Program-made: the position numbers and the translations under genes | The notes under the pieces: model-generated | Told to the model about the DNA's origin: nothing | Seen by the model: only the letters and a program-made list of their open reading frames with translations | Database searches by the model: none | Assembly (NCBI GenBank): GCA_024195585.1 | Contig: SWBL01000578.1 | Coordinates: 1 to 19,008 of the forward strand | Length of the DNA: 19,008 bases | From: Aureobasidium sp. EXF-3400 | Taxonomy: Eukaryota > Ascomycota > Dothideomycetes > Dothideales > Saccotheciaceae | Direction of reading: 5' to 3' | Shown: positions 8,989 to 17,294 of the stretch, in pieces | How the letters are laid out: each line of letters opens with the position of its first letter | Numbering within the stretch: the stretch's first letter is position 1

Positions 8989-10338
8989 ATGGCTCCATTC
9001 ATTGAAAGACTCGCCGACCTGTCACGTGACAGTCAGGAGCGGCACGCAGCAGGTTTCTTCAGCACTCCCTATACACCAGCTTCATCAAACGGAACATGGA
9101 GATCGGGTGGTAAACTCGGTTTTGGCGGAGACGGTATCGTTGGACTATGGTGTCAGGTTGACCCTCATACAGATCGCATCATGGATCGTGTAGCCGTCAA
9201 ACAAGTCATGGCCGGTCAAGCGACCTTTGAGTATCCTGATCATTGGGTGGATGGTATAGTTGGCGGTACACCGCTCGAATACGACAATGGGATGCGTCTC
9301 TATGCGCAGCTTATCGCTTCCGTCCCAAGACTGGAGCAGTACATGGCTCGACCTTTAGGTTTCGGAGCCATCGATTTGAACAACTACGTGTACAACCTCT
9401 ACTCGGAGTATTGCCCACGAGGCAGTCTGATCAATGTCACTCGAGCTCAGAAGGCCACATCGACGAAATATGCAGGTTTAAAAGTCTCAAATCCTGTACC
9501 TGAAGCATTCATCTGGTATTTTCTCGAGTCCATGGCTCGGGTTCTCGTTGGAATGGACGCTATTGGCATGCTACATAGAGATCTCCAAGCAGGCAACATG
9601 CTTTTCGGAGACCCGGATCCCCATAACTTTGCCATGTATCCTACACCAAAGATGGCAGATTTCGGCAGCGCTGGCTTTCACGCGGACTTGGAAGACAAAA
9701 ATATGGACCGTGGAGAGGCTGGGGAAGAGTATGGATGTTGTCAACCCTATGCACCACCGGAATCCAAGTTTGCACCTCGTGTGCACAAAGACGACGATTG
9801 GGAGTGGGCAGTCGACGATCAGGTTGAGACCGACATCGGTTGGCTAACTCGCAAGACCGATGTCTGGCAGATTGGCATGCTAGCTCTTTGTCTCATACGC
9901 AACCAAGCTCCAATCCAGGAGTGTGATCGCGGCCATATCGATGCCAAGGATTCGAGCACGCGTCTTAACTTCAACTCGGATCCCGGACAGGGAAAGAGAT
10001 CGGTCAGTTCGCGGGATTACCTCTCTCTAGGCACAAGAGCTACAACAGCCAGCACCCTTAGTCACCCCACTTATTCCGACGATCTCTGCGATCTTGTTGA
10101 CTCGATGATTCAATTCCAGCCTAGAGACAGGCCGCGTCCCTCGATACTGCTTGGAAAAATCAGAGCAACACTCGAGGATAAGCCGCAGCTTCTAGCCGGT
10201 ATGAGAGAAAAACGGCCAAGCGGTGATGTGGCAAGCATACCAAAGGATAAGTATTTCCTTCATGTCATGCGCGGTCCTAATGAGTATCGACTCGGGGCTT
10301 TACTGGAAGAAGAGACATTGGAGGAGTCGGATGTATAG
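8989..10338 (+). CDS. Protein kinase-like protein, 449 residues, catalytic motifs intact
   Basis: A single exon begins at an ATG in strong context (ACCACCATGG). All hallmark kinase elements are in order: glycine loop LGFGGDGIVG at 43-52, ATP-binding lysine in VAVK (K71), catalytic loop HRDLQAGN at 196-203 (D198, N203), metal-binding DFG at 224-226, an APE-like PPE at 256-258, the helix F aspartate in TDVWQIG (D291) and the closing arginine in RDRPRP near 381. It should therefore be able to transfer phosphate to Ser/Thr. HRDLQAGN differs from the usual HRDLKxEN: glutamine replaces the Ser/Thr-kinase lysine, as seen in some divergent fungal kinases. The stretch of 30 residues between DFG and PPE is acidic. 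A 70-residue linker at 305-360 is Ser-rich and looks disordered. No transmembrane segment or accessory domain is seen. It is not assigned to a named family; an accessory, lineage-expanded fungal kinase is the best description. Confidence 0.88.
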   Translation: MAPFIERLADLSRDSQERHAAGFFSTPYTPASSNGTWRSGGKLGFGGDGIVGLWCQVDPHTDRIMDRVAVKQVMAGQATFEYPDHWVDGIVGGTPLEYDNGMRLYAQLIASVPRLEQYMARPLGFGAIDLNNYVYNLYSEYCPRGSLINVTRAQKATSTKYAGLKVSNPVPEAFIWYFLESMARVLVGMDAIGMLHRDLQAGNMLFGDPDPHNFAMYPTPKMADFGSAGFHADLEDKNMDRGEAGEEYGCCQPYAPPESKFAPRVHKDDDWEWAVDDQVETDIGWLTRKTDVWQIGMLALCLIRNQAPIQECDRGHIDAKDSSTRLNFNSDPGQGKRSVSSRDYLSLGTRATTASTLSHPTYSDDLCDLVDSMIQFQPRDRPRPSILLGKIRATLEDKPQLLAGMREKRPSGDVASIPKDKYFLHVMRGPNEYRLGALLEEETLEESDV

Positions 10339-11800
10339 GCAGGATTAGAGGAGCAGTATGAAGACGGACTACAACCATCAACGTGTCGTCGATCTCGTTC
10401 CAAAGTGACCTAGGAAGCTAATGAATTGCATGTACGAAGAAAACGTTTTATCGAGGTCTGGTGACATTGGCCTCCCATGCTTCTTATCTTTGATCGATAT
10501 ATATATAAATATCAACATCTTCTTTCTATCTCGAACGGTTTGTAAACGATTGATTATCATTCCATAACTTTGAGGGCTTTATGCTAATGGCATTGGCGCA
10601 CTGGTTAACGCGAGCACAGAAGAAGCCCGACACTCTTACTGGGACTGGTGGGGCGATTCTGACATTCAGGGAGGATAGCAAGATACAGACCACAAGTAAC
10701 ATAATTTACACCTTCGTCAACTGGACGTACTTGGGCAATATCACCTTGGCTAAGTACCTTCAGAGAGACAAGATAGAAAGAGAGCTCGGTCGCACCCATA
10801 ACAGACACTATTGTCACCTCTGTAATATCCTGCCACCTCACCGATAAGTATCGAACAAGCGCCCTGCTCCTATCATCTGAGCAAAGCAGTGACGGTGGCT
10901 GTGTGATTGAGCTTGTAGTACATCAGAGAATTCTACCGATTGTCAGGGGTTTATGGACCCCTTCATCTTCTACCCTCAAGTTGACCTTAGCCTTCTTTAC
11001 GATACCTTGCAAGGTACCTGCGAATCCAGCTTTCCAGGGTAGTCGTAGACCGATCTCACCGGCCGCTGAATTGAGCATCGATCTGGTCTTTGTGCGTGGT
11101 ATACAGTAGTGCGTCGCGATCGGCCTTTTGATAAGTAAGGAGGAGGAGCTGGTTCCCTCTCATAACAAGACGTTCACGCTCAACAAGACAATTATGTCGA
11201 TCAGTATGACAGCAGTCGGAGTACTTCCCGAACTCCATCGCCCGGCGTCGGTCATGAGAGATAGAACAGATACAGTCACAAGTCTAATGCTCACATTCGA
11301 TCGATTCTCGCAGTTTTCTTCATTGCCTGATCGGTTATCGCGGCAGGCGCAACTCGAAACTTGGACGAAGTGAATGTATGAGGTAGATGCGTACGCTTCT
11401 GCCAAGAGCCCGCTTTTGAGTAACGAGAAGGAAGTTCTCCTCTCCGGAAGCTCTCGCTGCGTTTCCTTCACTGCGCTTCCTTACTACCTTCACCTATCAC
11501 GTACGACAAAGACGACGATCACTTTCATCAACGATTTGTATTCTCCCTCCTCTTGTCTTGTCTTGTACATACGTATACGTTCTGGTGATAGACAAGATGA
11601 AAAAGAGACCTCCGGACAAATCATCTAGTCACAGGCCACACCAGACAGTCGGATAGTAACAGTGGGGTTCCATCCATTGTAGTGAATTATCAACTGTCTT
11701 TTTTGCCCAGACCAAAATGGAAGACGCATGTGGTAAACGCGATTTCTTTGTGCTATTGATAATCCATCTGTCCATAAAGCCATAACATTAGGTTCTACTT
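10339..11800. other. Gene-free stretch after the kinase gene
   Basis: Nothing convincing was found. Near 10497-10513 lies an AT-rich run (ATATATATATAAATAT), and 10339-10560 probably includes the kinase 3' untranslated region. Short frames on both strands (10581-10847 plus, 10605-10841 minus, 11128-11373 plus, 11160-11471 minus, 11374-11628 plus) overlap one another and lack recognisable domains. Confidence 0.5.
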
Positions 11801-12062
11801 AACAACGGCAGTACAGAGGTATGCTGCCAATCAATCAAGCCAGTAATCTCGCCGGTGTCGGCGACGAAGATATTGCTAGGCGAGATATCTGGATGACGAA
11901 TCGTCGGTTTGGTTAGCTTGGCTTGCTCCGGAACGAGTAGTCGGGGCGAGATTTATTACATAATCACGCAAAACCTGTATTTATACATCCGGGCTGACCT
12001 CCCGATTGTCGTGGAAAGCTCTGTAAAGTGGTTCGCGAGGATACCTAGGATTGGCAAACTTA
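11801..12062 (-). pseudogene. Partial, mutated duplicate of the neighbouring phosphotransferase gene
   Basis: This segment matches 13172-13432 of the intact phosphotransferase gene in the same orientation. It corresponds to the third exon around the catalytic loop. Read on the minus strand it gives PREPLYRAFHDNREVSPDV, then an in-frame TAA where the parent has CAG, then a small indel that shifts the frame, then TIRHPDISPSNIFVADTGE and GLIDWQHTSVLP. Most differences I can see between the copies are transitions. The copy does not reach either intron of the parent, so it does not tell whether the duplication went through DNA or RNA. It cannot make a working enzyme. Its end points (about 11795 and 12065) lack obvious terminal repeats. 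Confidence 0.88.
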
Positions 12063-12558
12063 CTGACGCACAGGAAACTGCCACCGCTGCGAAGCTAATG
12101 CTGTCAACAAACCTGCTCCATCAATCGAGCAGGGTAAACAAAGGGGCATCGGAAGCATCCGTGAGGATGCCTAGCCAAAACTTAGACTACGTTGTGCAAG
12201 CACACGAAGCAAGGACACGAAACCAAATTGACACAAAACAAGGAAGGACACGAGAAGCAAAACGCGAAAGCAGGGGTGTAATAATTGATCATGGGTCTCA
12301 TTGAGGCAATTGCTTATATTGGCGCTGCAAGGCACATACATGTAAATAACCGAGTAGCTAGCAACGTCACGCATATAGTCGTATGTCTGAAGTGTCTCGA
12401 ACAGACCCCACAGGGCTGAGCAGCCTTACGGGGAGTGATCAGAACAGAGCATCCACCGCAATTTACAAAACCCTTCTCCAGAGATGGAGCGAACCCAGTC
12501 CGGAGGTGCAGAGCTGCAGCAGCTTATGCACTCCTTCTAGATGCTTAAGATTGTACTT
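12063..12558. other. Spacer between the duplicate fragment and its parent gene
   Basis: No gene is seen. The word AAGGACACGA occurs twice (about 12210 and 12243) in an A-rich stretch, a weak direct repeat. The right end should contain the 3' untranslated region of the minus-strand phosphotransferase gene. Confidence 0.4.
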
Positions 12559-14415
12559 TCAATCAATTTCGACATGATCCTGAAACGGCCAGTTCTCCTT
12601 GATCTCTTGTCGCTCTTCGTCTGTATCTGCCGCGTCAATCATCTGTTGTCTCACATCTTCTGCCCTGGCTTTGGCCTGCTCGTACAGCTCAGATGATACC
12701 CAGCCGTCTATATTTGTGGTAAAGCAATCGCGCAGTGTTTGCATCTGTGCATCCGCTTCCTGTTGTTTCTCGTCAATCGCGAGACATTGAGTAATCTCCT
12801 CTTCAGTGTAGTTGATAGGAAGAATTCCTCTCTCATGAGGGAGTGTCGTATCGTGCCAGCATCTTGACAGCTTGATGATCTCGGCTTGCAGGGAAGTATT
12901 GTCTCCTTCCCATGGTCTCGCAGCTATGTCATACAACTTATTCGCCATAACAAGATGCGGCTTGCCAATTGCCTCGAAGTGGGGTTTGTTGTGACGTTCC
13001 GTATATCCAACATAGAAATAATGCATCTGTCTTCTGCGATATGTCTCGAGTGCAGAAATCTGCTCGCTCTCTTCCATATCATCGAAGTTCTCTGGCAGTT
13101 GAGGAGCCAGCAAGTTCTCAGAGTCTTCATCGCCCCAGTTCTGGAAGTGTTTAGGAATCTTGGCTTGCAAGAACAATGGCAGCACAGAAGTATGCTGCCA
13201 ATCAATCAAGCCAGTAATCTCGCCGGCGTCGGAGACGAAGATATTGCTAGGTGAGAGATCCGGGTGACGAATAGTTGGTCTGCTTAATCTGGCTTGTTTT
13301 GGAACGAGCAGCGGAACGAGATTCAGGTAATCACGCAAAACCTGCATCTGTACATCCGGGCTGACCTCCCGATTGTCGTAGAAAGCTCTATAAAGTGGTT
13401 CGCGAGGATGTCGAGGACTGGCAAATTTCTCGAGCCAGGCAAGCTCCCTTTCACCTACTGATTTCATGACATCCTCGCAGTGCAGCCCTAATCCTCGTTA
13501 GCACAACGCCAGCCTCTGCAGATTTTCGTATTGACTGACATGGCCCACGGTTCACAAGCACCACATCCCGGTGCCCATACCACCATAAGTATTCGCTTGA
13601 AGGACCAACGGAGAATTCGTTCTCGCCTGTGTAGGCAGTTTCGATAGGCACTTGGTCGATGCCTTCTTGGGAGTCTAGGAAAATCTTGTGGTAGATACTA
13701 CCACTGGCAGGTAATTGGATCTGAAAGAGTCTCTGCTCGATCTCCACGATCTTCTCCATCATGTTCTTCCTTTCTGACACCGACATTCCATACCATATAT
13801 GCTCCAGTTCTTGGCCCTCTGCCTTAGCCATGATCATATATGCTGACCCCACGGCGTTTTCGGCAGAGGACGCCCAAGCGTACAGCTGAGGGACAGGAAT
13901 ACCATGCAGCCGTAGAAACTGCATGGTCGCAACCTCACTTGCGATTCCAAATGATTGTGGCAATGTGCATGGATAAGGTAGACGAGCGATGACAGTAGTC
14001 TTATCCTCAAATACTGCTTCAAAAATCCGGTATGAGCCTCCCTCGGCGATCTTGGAAAATGTAGAGACAGCATCGATTTGTTTATTCACAGACTCGACGA
14101 TGATTTGAAGCAAAGCTCTAGCATCAAAGACCATATGTCTCTCAGCGCGTCGAGTGTGCTCGTTGTATCTTGACGTACACTTGGTCAGTGAAGTCCCAAG
14201 TTTTCATGATCATGTTGGACCTACAGCCATCTCCCAGACGTGTAATTGAAGAACGGATGATGTACGTCACTCTTGTCAGGGATACTCAGATGCATCGGTA
14301 GCTTCGACTTGTCTCGTACTGTTGACAATGTGCGCCGGAGGGGAGTGACAGTCTTTGGTGAGTGATGTTTTCGGAGACGGAGAGGTGAGGCCAAAGCTTT
14401 CGCTCGGTGCAGCAT
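12559..14415 (-). CDS. Aim9-like mitochondrial aminoglycoside-phosphotransferase-fold protein, 582 residues (three exons)
   Basis: Exons on the minus strand are 14415-14225, 14168-13540 and 13487-12559. Intron 1 (56 bp, GTAGGT, branch CTGAC, CAAG) joins TSGRW-LYNEHTRRAERH. Intron 2 (52 bp, GTCAGT, branch GCTAAC, TTAG) joins VNRGP-W-LHCEDVMKS. Both splices restore frame and sense. The start is fixed by a stop two codons upstream. Residues 1-40 are rich in Arg/Lys/Ser/Thr and free of acid until R34-D35, as in a mitochondrial presequence. HHPFFNYTSGRWLYNE (about 52-67) is a signature I associate with yeast Aim9 and its fungal relatives. The nucleotide-loop part is EGGSYRIFEAVF at about 106-117. 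The catalytic loop is HPDLSPSN at 348-355 (D350, N355) and the metal-binding element is GLIDW at 366-370 (D369), as in choline/aminoglycoside kinases. The tail (about 510-582) is charged and helical. The substrate is unknown; drug resistance should not be inferred from the fold name. Confidence 0.9.
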
Positions 14416-15229
14416 CGCTTATGATGAAGACAGATCGTGATTATTGAGTGCGTGCAGCAGCATACGACGTTCGATCCGTGCAGTCAAGGCGCTCGAGCAA
14501 TGTGTTATCAGAGAGTCTGGTGCAAATCAGCGGCAAGAATAATGTCAATAAAATGGACTCGACTGGTGTCAGTCACAGGAACGGTTGGTCATCACGGCGG
14601 TGTTTATTTCGAGCTGGTGATCGTGAAGGATGACGTCAGTCCAACCACGTGATGTTTCGCATAATCAATACGGTTACATCCTGCAAATGGGAGACAACCG
14701 TAAGCGCTGGCCTGGGATGCAAACTCGCCTAAGACTGCGTCAACATATCTCAGCGCATACCTTGACGACGTGTGATGACCGAGATCATATTGAATCTGAA
14801 ACAGCTGCAGGCGACCCCCTTGGTCGAGCCAGCTGGCGCTTGCTGAGGTTGATTAGCGCTTGCCACATGCCGCTATCTCTTTCGTCAAATCGATATTCTT
14901 CTCTCGTTCTTGCGGATAGTGGAACAAGCACTTACGATCCTGTGTATCACACTGCATTAGTCTGCCGCAAGATCGGGACCCGTCGAGTGATGAATGCAGC
15001 CCCTCGATTGATGGAGTGGGCCCAAGTGCTCTACCAATACTGATGTGGACTGTACAGTTCTTTTCGCAGCTTGAGGTTATCACCATTGTGCATATATAAA
15101 CCAACTGTACAGCACCCAGAAGCGCGATTCTTAATAATTCTCAGCAGCGCTGACACAGTTCTTTCCCAACCTCTCTCCTCGAGAAATCTCCAAGCACAAA
15201 ATTCGACTTCAAAATTTGCTGGATCAAAC
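14416..15229. other. Divergent intergenic region between the Aim9-like gene and a small orphan gene
   Basis: The two flanking genes are transcribed away from each other, so both promoters should lie here. A TATA element is seen on the plus-strand side only. A plus-strand open frame at 14630-15043 (137 codons) has no recognisable motif and crosses the expected promoter area, so it is not called. Confidence 0.5.
15091..15100 (+). promoter_or_regulatory. TATA box for the small gene at 15230
   Basis: CATATATAAA lies about 130 bases before the start codon, and the sequence between is A/C-rich with no upstream ATG close to the start. This spacing is normal for a fungal gene with a leader of about 100 bases. 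Confidence 0.55.
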
Positions 15230-15628
15230 ATGAACAAAGTGTTCTCGAAAGCCAGCGACGCCGCCACTGCGGCTTCGAAAAAATTCACCAACGTATCCGT
15301 CAATAGAGGAAAGACCGCCTTTCCGAAGGCACCAAAAGACCTTGAGAGTCTAGGCATTCGCTTTGACTTTGACGGAGAAATTCAACGTGACGGTCTCACA
15401 TACAACAAATTCCAGGTTCAGCCTAATAGTGGCAAGGTCCCATCTGGTGTTCGTGATTGGCGCGATAAGAATGGTGGAACACACGCAGTGATGGGTTCTC
15501 TATTTGTCAAAAAGGATGGTGATGCAGACGACGTCAAAACAGGCTTCGAGGACTTTGAGAAAGACTTCAAAAGGTATGCTCTAAGCTTTCGCTCTGTGTT
15601 ACATACTGATATCGATTCCAGCAAATAA
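15230..15628 (+). CDS. Small orphan protein (116 residues spliced, 132 if the intron is retained)
   Basis: The start ATG sits in a good context (TCAAACATGAAC). A likely 48-bp intron (15574-15621; GTATGC, CTGAT, TTCCAG) lies near the end. Because it is a multiple of three and stop-free, retention would add 16 residues before the same TAA. The protein is soluble-looking, with no signal peptide or membrane segment. Residues 1-30 are Ala/Ser/Lys-rich and helical. The middle part contains LGIRFDFDGEIQ, VPSGVRDWRDKNGG and HAVMGSLFVKK, which looks like a small folded beta-rich domain. The end is acidic (GFEDFEKDFK). Codon pattern and motif-like density support a real gene. I do not recognise the family and assign no function. 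It lies upstream of a broken small gene and about 1.7 kb before the NACHT gene on the same strand. Confidence 0.7.
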   Translation: MNKVFSKASDAATAASKKFTNVSVNRGKTAFPKAPKDLESLGIRFDFDGEIQRDGLTYNKFQVQPNSGKVPSGVRDWRDKNGGTHAVMGSLFVKKDGDADDVKTGFEDFEKDFKRYALSFRSVLHTDIDSSK

Positions 15629-15843
15629 AGGAAGTGTTGAAGCGGGACTGTATGAACAAACGGCTCAAGAATGAAATGTAGTCTCGAGTTGCACGCATTT
15701 TTACCAGAGGCAACTGTCTCTCCTCTTCTTACAACGCCTACGTGTTGCGCTCCACTCACCTCTCTCTTCCTATGCCCTTCCTAGCATTCTCAAGGACGCT
15801 GACGGATCCTCAGAATTTTGATTCACTAGATGTCAGATGCAAA

Positions 15844-15849
15844 TATAAA
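15844..15849 (+). promoter_or_regulatory. TATA box for the broken small gene at 15918
   Basis: TATAAA lies 69 bases before the start ATG, followed by a C/T-rich leader, a plausible core promoter that seems intact although the coding part is broken. Confidence 0.45.
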
Positions 15850-15917
15850 CACTTGTCCACCATCGCTCCGTCAAACCTCCCACTCGTAGTATCACTCGAA
15901 AGTTGAACTCATCTAGT

Positions 15918-16237
15918 ATGCAACGCGTGGAAGTGATATACAAGCTCAAGGACCCTAACTCAAACGTTAACCATTTGGCAAATATACTCAACACCATGGT
16001 TCGCATCGACCAGTCATTTCGCGGCTTGTATGTACAGTAGATGAAGATGACCAGACAGAGAATCCGAAGGTCCTACAAGTAAGTTGAAGCAGCGAAGTCA
16101 ATGATGGTATCCGTAGATGGCATCGTGCAGGATTTGAGTGCGAAGTTGCAGAACGCCATGGAGTGATGAAGACAGGATGGACACTAGAGGAAGCTTGTAT
16201 GTATTGTGGGGGCGTTCTTCGACGAGGAAAGACGTGA
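15918..16237 (+). pseudogene. Small orphan gene broken by a frameshift and a stop
   Basis: From ATG 15918 the frame reads MQRVEVIYKLKDPN and ILNTMVRIDQSFRG, then ends after four further codons. The protein-like text continues in the -1 frame from about 16025 with VCTVDEDDQTENPKVLQ, meets a TGA at 16089-16091 or so, and in that same frame continues with SEVNDGIRRWHRAGF, ECEVAERHGVMKTGWTLEEA and MYCGGVLRRGKT to TGA 16235. A GTAAGT follows VLQ, so splicing could be invoked there, but the sequence beyond it is clearly coding-like in the same frame and no acceptor rejoins it sensibly. Conceptual length is about 105 residues. The family is not recognised. With a single frame change and one stop it looks like a recent loss; sequencing error is a possible alternative. 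Confidence 0.5.
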
Positions 16238-17294
16238 TTGCAAGACTGCGAGTCGAACGTACTGGGAGAGGGATGTTCGGTGGTATACACGAGTCGTGGT
16301 TGCTAAAGCTGCACAGGCTGGCTATAGTCTAGCCAGAGTACTGGTTACAAATAGATAGCGAAAGGCAAACAGGTCACCCACGTTGTGATGTATGGAGAAT
16401 GACCGCGTACACGCTCATAACACAACGAAGACAAAAACTTTCTTCGCTCTCAGCCGAAACAACCAACAAACACTTCTGTCGCGCATTTGTCGATAGTGAC
16501 AAGGCTTCATCCGCCAACAGTCAAGACGCTATACACTCGACAGTCCACTCCGTGCTTTCGGCTGCCCTGCAACATCCCCGCAAAGCAATGACGCTAGGTG
16601 CACGGCCTGCCTACACAACCCAGAATAGAGCGCCATCAACTGCCAAACGACTAGAGGGTTCTCGATCACAAAATTGTCCACATCGTAGGGTTTCCATCGC
16701 CGTACAGGACTTTGGACGATACATTTCTTGGTTAGGCTAAGCGTGGGGCTCGCAGTAGTTTTGTATCGTGGTATCGAAGGTCCTAGGACATCCCTCAGTC
16801 CCGTGTTTAGCGTGATCGCTGTAAGGATCATCGTGTAAGGAGGAGACACTGTAATTTATTTCCTGCGGCAATCGAAGATGTATGATTCCACTAGCGCCCC
16901 TGAATTTCTTCGTTCTCGTTACCAAGAGTGTGTATGTCTCTTCACGGGCGTCGATCAATACCGCACAGCATAAAGAAAATTGTATACGATACGACGGAGC
17001 ACCGCAACGATAGCTCTCATGATTATCTTCCACCAGGCGCCAAAGTCATGCCTTATGTAACAGGAAGCGGAGGCGAGGAGCTGAAACCAAAGTGTCTACT
17101 CAGCATAGAAAGACTGCGCCCAATCTGCGCCTTCTCTGCGCCTCAATACAGCCACAAAATTCGTGATCAGCTCAGCCTTGAACCAGATACCCGTTCTTAC
17201 TGTCTCGATATCTCTTCTCTGACAGTGGCAGTAACCAGTAAGCGACCCTGACTTGGACAAAAGACACGGAAAACTCCCACGCCAGAGTACAGCG
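16238..17294. other. Upstream region of the NACHT gene; no supported gene
   Basis: Overlapping frames on both strands (16399-16740 plus, 16529-16849 minus, 16737-17033 minus, 16928-17251 plus) are of similar length and lack motifs, so none is called. The right end should hold the promoter and leader of the NACHT gene; no clear TATA element was found. Confidence 0.45.

Noticed and set aside
11374..11628. Short plus frame with NEKEVLLSGSSR, resembling the ADP-ribosyltransferase ending EKEVLLPxG
   Set aside because: The resemblance covers about ten residues, and neither the upstream R and S-T-S motifs nor an intact frame was found.
11801..12062. A second working phosphotransferase gene
   Set aside because: The segment covers less than a fifth of the gene and contains an in-frame stop and an indel.
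14630..15043. Plus-strand ORF of 137 codons in the divergent intergenic region
   Set aside because: No recognisable motif, ends just before the TATA box of the next gene, and competes with a minus-strand frame; judged chance.
16399..17033. Overlapping opposite-strand ORFs of 98-113 codons
   Set aside because: Similar length on both strands, no motifs, no splice logic; no basis to choose any.
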